This document shows, piece by piece, positions 17,830-26,443 of a stretch of 64,000 nucleotides of DNA. The stretch is from Algibacter mikhailovii (GTDB lineage: Bacteria > Bacteroidota > Bacteroidia > Flavobacteriales > Flavobacteriaceae): assembly GCF_014651495.1 (NCBI RefSeq), contig NZ_BMWZ01000001.1, forward strand, positions 766,544 through 830,543, in the 5' to 3' direction. Under the pieces are notes generated by a model. The model saw only the letters and a list, made by a program, of their open reading frames with translations. It was not told where the DNA came from and ran no database searches. Positions within the stretch are counted from its first letter, which is position 1; the number at the start of each line of letters is the position of its first letter. A program made the translations under genes and the position numbers.

Positions 17830-19644
17830 TTATTCTTCTTCTTTTAAACTCCAAGTTCCTGGTAAACAGATATGCTCATTTTCAACATAGTCTCCGTATT
17901 CAACAGTTGCAGAACTTCCTTCAACTGTTTTTTCAAAATTAGCACCGCCCCAAACAACTTCTCCATTCATTAAAGTTAAGACCACTTTTGTATTGTGAAT
18001 GTCTAATTTATTGGTTTTCTCTAATTCGAAAATGTCTCTATCTAAAATAATCAAATCTGCCTTTTTACCCACTTCAAGACTCCCTATAATATCGTCTCTA
18101 AATATGGTATAAGCACCATTAATAGTCATCATTGGAATCATTTCTTCAAGAGTTAATACTTCTCCTGGAAATACACCATGTTCGCCATTAGGGTTCATTC
18201 TTGTAGCACCAATCTGAAAAAGTTCCCAAGGTGTCCATTCTGGCGACGTTGGCCAATCGGCCCCAGCTGAAATCATTAGTCCTGTATCTAACATACCTCT
18301 GAAATTATACATACCATCTACTAATTTCTGATTTACATTTTTGAATAAACTGGCCCTGTTATAATCATTTGGTGCAGGCCAATGTGTTTGTACCTGAGCA
18401 ATGATGTTTAGCTTTTTCATACGCTCAAATTGACCACTATTTCCATGATCTAAATGCGTAATGATATGTCGAGCATTTTCTCCTAAAGGGTTTCCATTGG
18501 TATTGGCATATTCTAAAGCTTGTATTGTGCGTTCAATTCCGGCATCTCCTTGAGCATGGAACATCATTCTGTAACCCTGCTCTGTCTATTTTTCAACCTC
18601 TTGATTTAAACCCTCTTGAGAATAATTTGCTGGTGGATGTGTGCCATCCAAATAAGGTTCAGACATGAATGCCATGGTTCCTGGAATACCATCTACAGCC
18701 CATTTAACTGTTCTTAGGTTCAACATTTCACCTTCATCAAATTGACGACCTTCAAGTGCCTTCGCATTATCTTCATCACTTAAAGGCGATAGGTGTACAG
18801 CGTTTACCGAAACGCGTGCGTTTAATTCGCCTTTTTCAAAAACACGTTTATAAACATCATCTCCGCCATCTTTTGTAATAGAAGCCGCTTCAATAATTGA
18901 AGTAATACCTTGTTGATTAATTAATTCTATTCCTGTTCTTACGGCTAACTCCTGCTGATCTTTTGTAAACAGCCTTGGCACTTCGCCAAAACCTAATGAT
19001 ATATGTGCTTTTTCAACCATATATCCTGTGGCTTCTCCATTAGCATCACGCGTAATTATTCCGCCATGTGGGTTTGGTGTCTCTTTATCAACACCGAAAT
19101 ATTCTAGAGCTTTTGTATTGTACCAACCGTTATGCTGACTATCATCAGCCAAAATAGCAGGGCGTCCTCCAGTTAGCTCATCTAACTCCTCTTTTGTAGG
19201 GTTAGGAAACTGGGCTTTCCCCCAACCTGTTCCTAAAACCCAATCATCTGGCCCTAAAGTTTCAGCATGTTTTCGGATAATTTCTTTAACCACCTCCGGG
19301 CTTTCAGTCATGGATTCAAATAAATTTAACATCACTGAATTGGCTTGACCTGCAATACGCAAGTGACAATGGGTATCTATTAATCCTGGTAAAATCAATC
19401 GGTTTCCAGCATCAACCACTTCAGTTTGATCGCCAATAAAAGCTTGTGCATCTTCTGTAGATCCAACAAAAACAATTTTATCGTCCTTTACTGCCACAGA
19501 TTCTGCCCAGGGCTGAGCGTCATTTACGGTATATACTTTTCCGTTAGTAAAAACGGTATCAGCCGCTTCTTTTTTCGCTTCTGATTTACAAGCAACTAGT
19601 ACCGTTAATAATACGACCGTAAGTACTAATTGTATTATTTTCAT
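17830..19644 (-). pseudogene. Amidohydrolase paralogue 5, interrupted by one in-frame amber codon
   Basis: Two reading frames, 18586-19644 (352 codons) and 17830-18567 (245 codons), are in the same frame. They are separated only by TAG at 18586-18588 and six codons (TEQGYR). Read through, they give one YtcJ-like lipoprotein of about 604 residues with signal ending LVAC, HxH (THCH), MFHAQGD, ITHLDHG and ISAGADWPTS, so the whole fold and metal site are present. A single C-to-T change in CAG would explain the stop. The two halves show no other damage, which points to a recent mutation, an assembly error, or read-through. Without read-through, neither half would hold a full metal site. Confidence 0.85.
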
Positions 19645-19647
19645 AAT

Positions 19648-19696
19648 GTTTAATCTATTAGTAAAAGGGAGTAAAATGAACTAAACCCTTATGAAG
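19648..19696 (-). promoter_or_regulatory. Duplicated leader, copy B
   Basis: Counterpart of 15993-16040. The inverted repeat AAGGG (19665-19669)/CCCTT (19686-19690) surrounds GTAAAATGAACTAAA. It is just upstream of amidohydrolase paralogue 5. Confidence 0.55.
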
Positions 19697-20013
19697 TATT
19701 AAAATAATATAATCTTTTACGAAATTACCGAAAACAAAACAAAAATCATCTTATTAGAACATTATAATTTGTATTTAAAAACACAATTTAATCTCCTTAT
19801 TATTAATGTATTAGTAATTATTTTGATTGAATCTTTTTTTTTTGCATTTCAGGCTAGTAAAAGCGCATGAAGTTATGCGTACATAATATTATTTGCAATC
19901 GTAATATTTCCCCAAGGAGCTTATAAATTTCTTTCAGAAAACTGATGGCAAAATTTGCAACAAAAAAACCGAAGCTTTACGCTCCGGTTTAATCACTATT
20001 AATCAATTTGGGG
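19697..20013. other. Intergenic region, 317 bp
   Basis: No gene is seen. It contains an AT-rich stretch with a run of thirteen T around 19836-19850 and, at its right end, the amidase terminator. Confidence 0.4.
19967..19990 (-). terminator. Terminator after the amidase gene
   Basis: Stem AACCGGAGC/GCTTCGGTT on the minus strand with a short loop and one mismatch, followed by seven T, 24 bp after the stop codon. Confidence 0.8.
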
Positions 20014-21552
20014 TTATTTTGTTACTGGCATATCTTTACCTTGAAAAAGTTTTATTCCCAATTTGTTATAGTTAAAAGCCACTTTGAATACCGATTCTGT
20101 TTCATAAGGTTTTCCAATAATTTGCATGCCTATTGGCATCCCTTCAGAACTAATTCCTGCTGGTGCATTTACTATTGGCATCCAGTTTAAAAAGTTGAAT
20201 GGTAACGTATATTGCATTCCAATAAAAGCAGGGTATTCAGTGCCATCCACCGTTAAGTTTCCTTGTGTGAAATCGTAATCGGCAGGAATATGACTTGTTG
20301 GCATTGTAGGGGTTAAAATGATATCATAGCCTTTTTCATATACTTGATCCACAATATTCTTATACATTTCTTTAACTTTTAATTCCGCTTGTAACAAATC
20401 TTTATTAGTATACTCACCTTTTAACGATTTGGCAATAAAATGACCGCCGTAAGTTGTCATTTCAGGGATTGACTCTTCATATGCTGAGAAACCACCTCCC
20501 ATTGGACCTGCAATGGCCAAACTGCTAATGGTATGTGCAATTTCATCTGGTGTTAATCCAATATTTAATTTAACCACATCAACTTGTGCACCAGCCTCAC
20601 GCAACGTTTTTATTGCATCTTGCATAGCATCTTCCACCTCTTGTGTTGGCTCTACAATACCCATACCTCCAACATATGCAATTTTAACACCTTCAAGATT
20701 TTCATATTCAGTAGCAAGTGGCTGATGTTTGAATACGTTTGTTGAATATTTTCCTGGTCCAGCAATCACATTATGCATTAAAGTCATATCAGTAAAATTA
20801 CGTGCCATTGGCCCTGAAGCTGCAAAATAACTATGGGGGTTCCCTGTGTGTAATTCTCCTGGTGTAGTTTTATAACCATAAACCCCATTAAATGCGGCAG
20901 GAATTCTAATAGAACCTCCCATATCTGATCCTGTTGCAATTGTGCAATATCCTGCTGCTAAAGCTGCTCCTGACCCTCCTGAAGAACCACCTACTGCATA
21001 CTCATTATTCCATGGATTACGTGTAGTTCCCCACGCTTTTGTTGAGGTCACAAAATTTAAATACAATTCTGGCACCGTTGTTTGAATCATAGGAATTGCA
21101 CCGGCTTCTTTAAGTTTTGCAACAATAGGATCGGCATCTTCTGCTCCCGGATCATGCTTATGTACATTAGATCCAAAAGTAACCACCCAGTTTTTGTCGT
21201 GGTGCTCATCTTTCACGCCCACTGTAATGCCTTCTAGAGCTCTGTTGGTTCCTTTCTGATATCTTTTCTCTGATACTTTTGCTAATTTCAAAGCATCATC
21301 AAAGTGAACAAAAGTTGTAGCGTTTATAGTGCCATTAGTCTTTACCCATTGCGCTTTTTGCGCGTTAACCACATCTACAGGCGAAACGACACCTTGTTTG
21401 TAAAGTTCAATTAATTGGGTTGCGGGCATAAATGCTAGCTCTTCATGAGAATAAGAAGGGTTTTGTGCTTTAGCAGCTATGCTGGTTGCTAAAAACAGCA
21501 CTGCAAATAAAATTGCAATTACATTTTTGATTATTCTTTTTAGTGTTTTCAT
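20014..21552 (-). CDS. Exported amidase-signature family hydrolase
   Basis: A 512-aa Ser-cisSer-Lys amidase. The signal peptide (1-30) ends SIAAKAQ, so the enzyme works in the periplasm or outside. All three catalytic residues are visible: K114 in GVKDEH, the cis-Ser S190 in GGSSGGSG, and the nucleophile S214 in GSDMGGSIRIP. The 24-residue Ser-Ser spacing is the same as in fatty-acid amide hydrolase. The family cleaves carboxamides, N-acyl amines or peptides; here the natural substrate is unknown. It has its own terminator and a clear shared upstream element, so it is a single-gene unit co-regulated with other C-N bond enzymes. Not GatA: it is exported and no GatB/C genes are nearby. Confidence 0.92.
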   Translation of the reverse strand: MKTLKRIIKNVIAILFAVLFLATSIAAKAQNPSYSHEELAFMPATQLIELYKQGVVSPVDVVNAQKAQWVKTNGTINATTFVHFDDALKLAKVSEKRYQKGTNRALEGITVGVKDEHHDKNWVVTFGSNVHKHDPGAEDADPIVAKLKEAGAIPMIQTTVPELYLNFVTSTKAWGTTRNPWNNEYAVGGSSGGSGAALAAGYCTIATGSDMGGSIRIPAAFNGVYGYKTTPGELHTGNPHSYFAASGPMARNFTDMTLMHNVIAGPGKYSTNVFKHQPLATEYENLEGVKIAYVGGMGIVEPTQEVEDAMQDAIKTLREAGAQVDVVKLNIGLTPDEIAHTISSLAIAGPMGGGFSAYEESIPEMTTYGGHFIAKSLKGEYTNKDLLQAELKVKEMYKNIVDQVYEKGYDIILTPTMPTSHIPADYDFTQGNLTVDGTEYPAFIGMQYTLPFNFLNWMPIVNAPAGISSEGMPIGMQIIGKPYETESVFKVAFNYNKLGIKLFQGKDMPVTK

Positions 21553-21606
21553 GATTATTTGATTTTATTATTTAGACTTATTTTTAAAGGTTTTATTTGT
21601 TTTCAT

Positions 21607-21653
21607 TTTGTCCTTCATAAATAACAGGGCAAAACCCCTCAAAAACCCCTAAT
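21607..21653 (-). promoter_or_regulatory. Shared upstream element, copy 3
   Basis: On the coding strand: TTAGGGGTTTTTGAGGGG, then TTGCCCTGTTATTTATGAAGG. Nearly matching 9-bp arms TTTTGTCCT/AGGGCAAAA flank the core. It is 55 bp upstream of the amidase start. Confidence 0.7.
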
Positions 21654-21713
21654 TGTTTTACAACTTTTTTTAATTAAAGCGTTTTTAGGCTAAAATTTAT
21701 TACACCTAAAAAT

Positions 21714-21745
21714 AACGGCTTCATCAAATGAATGACGAAGCCGTT
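21714..21745 (-). terminator. Terminator after the Tyr/Asp-rich protein gene
   Basis: Stem AACGGCTTC/GAAGCCGTT with a 14-nt loop that can pair further (TCAT/ATGA), followed on the minus strand by ATTTTTA, 28 bp after the stop. Confidence 0.75.
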
Positions 21746-21772
21746 TATTGCGAACTCATTTATTATTGAATT

Positions 21773-22867
21773 TTACCAGTCAAGGTCATTATAATCAAGT
21801 TCTGGCATGTCAAGATCATACTGTTCGTAATTATCTTGTTCCAAATCCATAGACTGTACATCTAAACCACCATTGTCATACGTGTCATTTAAAGATTCTG
21901 GCATATCATAAGTATCCATATAATCCTGCTCAATAAGCTCATAATCATTAATATAATCATCATACAATTCCACTTCCAAATCATCTAACTCTACTTCTAA
22001 TTCATATTCAATGTCTACTACAGCATCCAAATAACCCCAGTCATAACCACTGTCCCAAGCATAATAGTCATAATAGCTATCAAAAATGACTACGGAAAAC
22101 CCTGAACACCATCCGCCCATAGGGCCCCAATACCAGTGCCATCCCATCATCCATCCATGCATCATATGGAATGAATGCATCGCCCAGAAATAATCGTGAC
22201 GGTTGTTTTTTGCATTTTCTAATTCCTTAGATTTTTCGCGCAATTCTTTTACGCCTTTAGAGTTTTTACCCATCTTTTTCTCCATGTCATTCAGCTTAAC
22301 TTGTAACTCTTTTTGCTTCTCTTTTAATTTTTCCAGTTGCTCACGTTCTTGTTTGTTAAGCGGTTTGTTTGCGTCTTTATCTTGCCCTTCTTTTGAGAAG
22401 TTAACATATAGTAATTGAATGGCATCAGACGTTTTTGTGATCCCTTCCTGAATTTTATTATCAGAAACATTGGTCATTTGATAAGCTATTTTTAGCTCCT
22501 CAGAGGTGGTTATTGCAGCTGCCATTGCTAAAAAAAAGGATTCATCTTTTAACATAGCACCTCGTTCTGCTTTGTCTAGTTGGCTATTTAAATTTTTAAG
22601 TGCCTGCCAATATGGAGCTGCATCTTTATTGTCTGCTTTTATTCTTGAATCTTTACTTTCTTTTGATGCCTTAATGGTATAAGTTAATGCTTTACTGGCA
22701 CTTTGAATTAAGTTGGACGCATTCAGTTTTACCGGTTCTTTAATATTGCTAGTCGTTAGTACAGGATCCATGTTGTTTGCAAAAACGTTTGATATGTTTC
22801 CAATACTTAATACCATCATCATTGATAAGCTTACTATTTTAGTTTTTAAATTTTTTATTGTTTTCAT
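21773..22867 (-). CDS. Secreted protein with coiled coil and Tyr/Asp-rich tail, unknown function
   Basis: A 364-aa protein, not recognised. Translation is taken from the Met beginning MKTIKNLKTKIVS, since an upstream in-frame Met would run into the shared regulatory element. A signal peptide ends NVFAN. Residues about 150-215 are rich in Lys, Glu and Leu and predict a coiled coil (KEREQLEKLKEKQKEL-like pattern). A Trp/Met/His-rich stretch follows (HMMHGWMMGWHWYWGPMGGW), then a tail of about 120 residues made largely of Asp, Tyr, Glu and Leu. The composition of the tail suggests metal or cation binding or a repetitive surface structure; this is inference. It has its own terminator and shared upstream element. 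Confidence 0.6.
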   Translation of the reverse strand: MKTIKNLKTKIVSLSMMMVLSIGNISNVFANNMDPVLTTSNIKEPVKLNASNLIQSASKALTYTIKASKESKDSRIKADNKDAAPYWQALKNLNSQLDKAERGAMLKDESFFLAMAAAITTSEELKIAYQMTNVSDNKIQEGITKTSDAIQLLYVNFSKEGQDKDANKPLNKQEREQLEKLKEKQKELQVKLNDMEKKMGKNSKGVKELREKSKELENAKNNRHDYFWAMHSFHMMHGWMMGWHWYWGPMGGWCSGFSVVIFDSYYDYYAWDSGYDWGYLDAVVDIEYELEVELDDLEVELYDDYINDYELIEQDYMDTYDMPESLNDTYDNGGLDVQSMDLEQDNYEQYDLDMPELDYNDLDW

Positions 22868-22898
22868 GATTATTATTTTAGTTTTTAGACCTTCTAAT

Positions 22899-22943
22899 GT
22901 GCCTTCATATATAACAGGGTACAAGCACTGTAAAAACCCTAAT
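22899..22943 (-). promoter_or_regulatory. Shared upstream element, copy 4
   Basis: On the coding strand: TTAGGGTTTTTACAG, then ACCCTGTTATATATGAAGG. Flanking arms are GTGC/GCAC. It is 32 bp upstream of the Tyr/Asp-rich protein start. Confidence 0.68.
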
Positions 22944-22998
22944 TAAAATTCAAATATTTTTAATCTTAAAACTAGTTTTTAAATTTTCAATACAAAAA

Positions 22999-23028
22999 AC
23001 CGCCCAATCTTTGAGAAGATTGAACGGT
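22999..23028 (-). terminator. Terminator after the 278-aa protein gene
   Basis: Stem CAATCTT/AAGATTG extended by ACCG/CGGT across a 2-nt internal mismatch; on the minus strand it is followed by a TTTTTTG run. It lies 50 bp after the stop. Confidence 0.7.
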
Positions 23029-23077
23029 TCAAACAAACCAACTGTTTTTTAAGTTTTTCCTTAGTAATTGCTCAACA

Positions 23078-23914
23078 CTATCTTCTCAATGTTTCTAGTT
23101 CATTCAATAAATGCGTTGTTTCCTTTTGTGCGTCCTTTATGTCTTTTATTTCAGGATCAAACGTGACTATTTTGCTATACTCTTTGTTTGCTGCAACCTC
23201 TAGATTTTGATCGGTAGCAATCATAGCTTTTAACCACATCGCAGCTAATCTATGGTTGGCGTCTTTTGAAAGTTCACCTACATTGGCATAAGCCATTGCT
23301 TTTTCATAATTACGACTAATTAATTCTTTTAATCCATCAACGTTTTCCTCTCCATAATCTTTACGTAATTGATCCTCTTCCGATTCCGTCTGTTTTTCTG
23401 GCTTTTTGGTACGATTATCAAGCTCATTTAACATTGCCGTTTGTGTATCTGCAGTCCTATCATCATTGATGTCTCTTGCTATACTTCCTACGCCATTAAC
23501 AGCGATGCCTGCTGCCGTTAGCTCCCTGTCTCCAGATAAAACGCCAATGATTGACATGATACCGCCTACCCCACGAGTTACATCTGCACCGTCTCTATTA
23601 CGCTTTAATTTTTCTAAACGTGCAGAATACTTATTCATATCTCCTGTAAACTCAACCTTTACATGAGAGGCTCTTCTTTGGGTTTTTCTTAATATTTCAT
23701 CGTAAGCATCAAAATCTGAAGTACTAATGGCGCTAATTTCTTGAAAGTTGATAATACTTCCTTTATCATTTTGCAAACCTTTATTTAAAAGGGTCTTATG
23801 ATTATATGCTATGTTTTCTGAAGTACCATCACTTTTATTAACAAGTATACTTTGAGCAGTTGCTGTTAGGATGAATAAAAATGCGATTAAAAAGGTTGTT
23901 ATTCTAGTTTTCAT
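23078..23914 (-). CDS. Periplasmic protein of unknown function
   Basis: A 278-aa protein with a signal peptide ending LTATAQ; I do not recognise the family. Residues 22-60 form a short beta-rich part (VNKSDGTSENIAYN). A Gly-rich hydrophobic segment (about 115-150, GVGGIMSIIGVLSGDREL) resembles a glycine-zipper or membrane-associated helix. The C-terminal half is helical with TPR-like spacing (YEKAMAYANVGELSKDANHRLAAMWLKAMI). It is a single-gene unit with its own terminator and a clear shared upstream element, so it belongs to the same regulon as the exported hydrolases. Confidence 0.6.
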   Translation of the reverse strand: MKTRITTFLIAFLFILTATAQSILVNKSDGTSENIAYNHKTLLNKGLQNDKGSIINFQEISAISTSDFDAYDEILRKTQRRASHVKVEFTGDMNKYSARLEKLKRNRDGADVTRGVGGIMSIIGVLSGDRELTAAGIAVNGVGSIARDINDDRTADTQTAMLNELDNRTKKPEKQTESEEDQLRKDYGEENVDGLKELISRNYEKAMAYANVGELSKDANHRLAAMWLKAMIATDQNLEVAANKEYSKIVTFDPEIKDIKDAQKETTHLLNELETLRR

Positions 23915-23958
23915 AATTGTTTATTTTAATAGTGTTTTTAAAATTTAAGAACATCATA

Positions 23959-24005
23959 TTTTGTCCTTCATCTATAACAGGGCAAGACCCCCTAAAAAAC
24001 CCTAA
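23959..24005 (-). promoter_or_regulatory. Shared upstream element, copy 5
   Basis: On the coding strand: TTAGGGTTTTTTAGGGGG, then TTGCCCTGTTATAGATGAAGG. Arms TTGTCCT/AGGGCAA pair with one mismatch. It is 45 bp upstream of the 278-aa protein gene. The 30 bp between element and gene also resemble the leader of the Ntn-hydrolase gene. Confidence 0.7.
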
Positions 24006-24060
24006 TTAAAATTTTAAATATTTGTAATCATACACGTAATTAGTTTTTAATACAAAAAAA

Positions 24061-24090
24061 ACCGCTCAATCTTTTAGAGGACTGAGCGGT
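24061..24090 (-). terminator. Terminator after the Ntn-hydrolase gene
   Basis: Stem ACCGCTCA/TGAGCGGT, extended inward by TC/GA pairs, followed on the minus strand by eight T. It lies 91 bp after the stop codon. Confidence 0.75.
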
Positions 24091-24181
24091 TAAACTAACC
24101 AAACATTTTATATGAAAAACTTACTATTATTTTACTTCTTGTTAAGGATAAAAGAAGATGAGTACTAATTGTTTTTGATTA

Positions 24182-25249
24182 TTACAAAGCCACTTCATTA
24201 TATTGGTTTGCTTGATCAAAAATTGAAACCTCTTTGTATTCTGTCTTAGCGAAATCAATTTTTTTCAAATCTATTTGTTGAATACTTTGATTATCATAGG
24301 AACGTACATAGTAAATTTTATTTTTTAAATCAACCACATTTGAATAACCTACCATTTGAGGGTTCTCATCTAACCATTTCCAGTACAACACACCTTGTGG
24401 AATATCTAACGTATTTAACATAGACCAAGCGTAATTTACAGCTTGAAAATCATTTTGTACTCTTGTGTAATCAGCAACATAATTCAGAGATACTAAGTGC
24501 TGAAAACGCCCTGTTGAAGTTCTTGAAAAGGGTCTGAATTCAGTATCGGAATATTTAGCATGAGCAACATCATATGATTCCCCTCCAATAACATCTGAAG
24601 CTAGTGCTTCTTGTACTGGATATTCAGGTTCATTAGTCATTACACCCAATTTGTTTTCATAAATTACAGGGTATCCAGAACCGTCAACGTATTCTATTAC
24701 AATCGCCTTATTTAAATCTGTAATTGAAAAGTGCAAACCAACTTCTATATTGTGCGCCACTTCTAGTTCTGAAGTTTCTACTTTGGTTTTTTTAACTAAA
24801 GCAATAGCCTCATCAACCGTTTTAGCATTTGCTAAAATAAAAGGTAATAAATTTTGTTGATTATAATCGCCTTCGCCCGCAGGTAAATAATTAGTAATAC
24901 CACCGTTTGCTCCAAGGCCTAATGACTCAACGTTTAACCCATGCTCGTTAATTCCTGTAGAAACCCATTCTGTTTCTCCGTGACGAATTCCAACATAACC
25001 ATAAGGTCCTGTAACACCATTAAAGTCATTATGGTTTCTAGGTGCAATAAATATGTTTTCATCCATTCTAATAGGGCCTTCCATTGTTCTACCTACAATC
25101 CGGTTTCCTTGCGGTGTATTGAAAAAGAAAAAGGAGCATGCTGATGCATTTTGCGGCAATAGAATAAGTACAGTCATCATAATTGCGAATACTTTTTTTA
25201 AACCATCTAATCGTGATTTCTTTGAGTGTTTTTTGCTAATTGATTTCAT
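24182..25249 (-). CDS. Exported Ntn hydrolase, choloylglycine hydrolase/penicillin V acylase family
   Basis: A 355-aa linear-amide C-N hydrolase. The signal peptide ends NASA and is followed at once by C38 in ACSFFFF. In this family the catalytic Cys must become the N-terminus, here by signal peptidase cleavage. R54 in VGRTME is 16 residues on, as in bile-salt hydrolases. The residue 19 after the Cys, Asp in classic members, is Glu (E57). GVTNEPEYP further on fits the conserved Asn region. It probably cleaves an N-acyl amide such as an acyl-amino acid, conjugated bile-salt-like molecule or acyl-homoserine lactone, in the periplasm. Single-gene unit with its own terminator and shared upstream element. 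Confidence 0.88.
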   Translation of the reverse strand: MKSISKKHSKKSRLDGLKKVFAIMMTVLILLPQNASACSFFFFNTPQGNRIVGRTMEGPIRMDENIFIAPRNHNDFNGVTGPYGYVGIRHGETEWVSTGINEHGLNVESLGLGANGGITNYLPAGEGDYNQQNLLPFILANAKTVDEAIALVKKTKVETSELEVAHNIEVGLHFSITDLNKAIVIEYVDGSGYPVIYENKLGVMTNEPEYPVQEALASDVIGGESYDVAHAKYSDTEFRPFSRTSTGRFQHLVSLNYVADYTRVQNDFQAVNYAWSMLNTLDIPQGVLYWKWLDENPQMVGYSNVVDLKNKIYYVRSYDNQSIQQIDLKKIDFAKTEYKEVSIFDQANQYNEVAL

Positions 25250-25308
25250 AATATTTTTTTTTAGTAATGAATAATTTAATAGTGTTTTTAGAATTTAAGA
25301 AGACCAAG

Positions 25309-25355
25309 TTTTGCCCTTCATATATAACAGGGCAAAGACCCTCGAAAAACCCTAA
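25309..25355 (-). promoter_or_regulatory. Shared upstream element, copy 6
   Basis: Perfect 8-bp arms TTTGCCCT/AGGGCAAA around TCATATATAAC, then direct AGGG repeats (AGGGTTTTTCGAGGG on the coding strand). It is 59 bp upstream of the Ntn-hydrolase gene. It belongs to a 72-bp segment (25309-25380) repeated exactly at 27569-27640. Confidence 0.78.
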
Positions 25356-25380
25356 ATAAAAATTGATATTTTTTTGATTA
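25309..25380. repeat. 72-bp exact direct repeat, copy 1
   Basis: Identical at every base to 27569-27640. It covers shared element copy 6 and 25 bp beyond it. The identity is much higher than between other copies, which suggests recent duplication or gene conversion. Confidence 0.9.
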
Positions 25381-25416
25381 ATTGGTAAGAATTGTGTTTT
25401 CAGCTATTTACAAAAC

Positions 25417-25453
25417 AAAAAAAGCCTTATATGTTTTATATAAGGCTTTTTTT
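25417..25453 (-). terminator. Terminator after the 262-aa outer-membrane protein gene
   Basis: Near-perfect stem AAAAAGCCTTATAT/ATATAAGGCTTTTT with a 4-5 nt loop and T runs on both strands, 17 bp after the stop. Confidence 0.88.
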
Positions 25454-25469
25454 TATTACTTAATTGATT

Positions 25470-26258
25470 CTAAAATTTATAGAACAACCCCAGTACGGCT
25501 TTGTTTGCTCTTATGACATCATTTGGAGATAGATCGTACACATATTTAGCATTTAAGAATACTTTTTTTCCAATTGGGGTACTTGCATCCAAACCAATTC
25601 CGGCTGTCATTGATTTATCGTTTAACAATTCTATTCCGCCAAAGTATTCAGGAGTAACGTTACTATTATAATGCCCTATTAGGCCTGCAGTTTGTCCCTT
25701 TTTAAAATGTTTTGAAAAGTTACCTTCTAGTACAAAAGCATTTCCATATTCTCGATCAGCACTTCCCTTTTCTATTCTTACTTCATAAACCATACTTCCG
25801 TTTAAAGAATATCCTCCATTTTTCAGATATTGTGTTGCTCTAAGTGTGAAATTGTGTCCGTTTAAAGGTAATTTGTTCCCTAGTAAAAAGGTGTAGTTTC
25901 CTTGCAATTTTAATTGATTTAAATCCCATGAGATTTGAATGGGATTGAATCCGGTAGCAGGATTGATAGCTGTTTTAAACTCTGCATCAAAAACTACAGG
26001 TTGTGAAATACCCATAGAATATTTTCCTCCTAAAAAATCCCATCCCGTATTCCAAGTTAATACTGCTCCAGTCCAATTATATTTACTTGTAAACATGCCC
26101 ATAGTACCTAGAGTTACGCCATCGCCTGAATAAACAGCAGCGTTTGCATTTGTACCACCTCCTAAGCCTGGAGGCGTTAGACTTCCCTGCATTTGTGCAT
26201 GTGCAGAATATGATATTGTAATTAAAATTCCGATTATTAAAGTTTTTAAAGTTCTCAT
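25470..26258 (-). CDS. Outer-membrane beta-barrel protein (MetA-like)
   Basis: A 262-aa protein from the Met beginning MRTLKTLIIGILI; an upstream Met at 26294 would place 12 residues inside the shared element, so it was not used. A signal peptide ends SYSAHAQ. The mature start MQGSLTPPGLGGGTNANAAV and the strand pattern resemble MetA-like outer-membrane transporters, and the chain ends GLFYKF with terminal Phe. It could be the channel for the substrate or products of the nearby exported hydrolases. It has its own terminator and shared upstream element. Confidence 0.68.
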   Translation of the reverse strand: MRTLKTLIIGILITISYSAHAQMQGSLTPPGLGGGTNANAAVYSGDGVTLGTMGMFTSKYNWTGAVLTWNTGWDFLGGKYSMGISQPVVFDAEFKTAINPATGFNPIQISWDLNQLKLQGNYTFLLGNKLPLNGHNFTLRATQYLKNGGYSLNGSMVYEVRIEKGSADREYGNAFVLEGNFSKHFKKGQTAGLIGHYNSNVTPEYFGGIELLNDKSMTAGIGLDASTPIGKKVFLNAKYVYDLSPNDVIRANKAVLGLFYKF

Positions 26259-26285
26259 ATTATTAATTTTCTCTAGTTTATTATT

Positions 26286-26329
26286 TGTCTTCATATATAA
26301 CAGTGCAAAGACCCTTCAAAAACCCTAAT
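26286..26329 (-). promoter_or_regulatory. Shared upstream element, copy 7
   Basis: On the coding strand: TTAGGGTTTTTGAAGGG, then TTGCACTGTTATATATGAAG. CCCTG has become CACTG, and the flanking arms are GTCTT/AAGAC. It is 28 bp upstream of the 262-aa barrel gene. Confidence 0.68.
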
Positions 26330-26390
26330 TGTTTTTTTAAAAAATTTTAAACTCTGTTTTGTAGTTGTTTAAGAGAATGATCTAAACCAA

Positions 26391-26424
26391 AAAAAGTCCC
26401 TTCAAATATTTGAAGGGACTTTTT
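26391..26424 (-). terminator. Terminator after the amidinotransferase-fold gene
   Basis: Perfect 34-bp palindrome with stem AAAAAGTCCCTTCAAAT, ending in T runs on both strands, 20 bp after the stop codon. Confidence 0.9.
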
Positions 26425-26443
26425 AAAATATCCAACTCACTTT

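Noticed and set aside
18586..18588. Amber codon as a pyrrolysine or programmed read-through site
   Set aside because: No pyl genes in view, and the other paralogues show no such site; a simple nonsense mutation or sequencing error is more likely.
9851..19644. Tandem amidohydrolases as urease, dihydroorotase or imidazolonepropionase
   Set aside because: Motifs and length fit the YtcJ/amidohydrolase_3 group, and the lipoprotein signals exclude cytoplasmic pathway enzymes.
22868..22924. N-terminal extension of the Tyr/Asp-rich protein (MYPVIYEG...)
   Set aside because: It reads through the conserved upstream element; the downstream Met begins a normal signal peptide.
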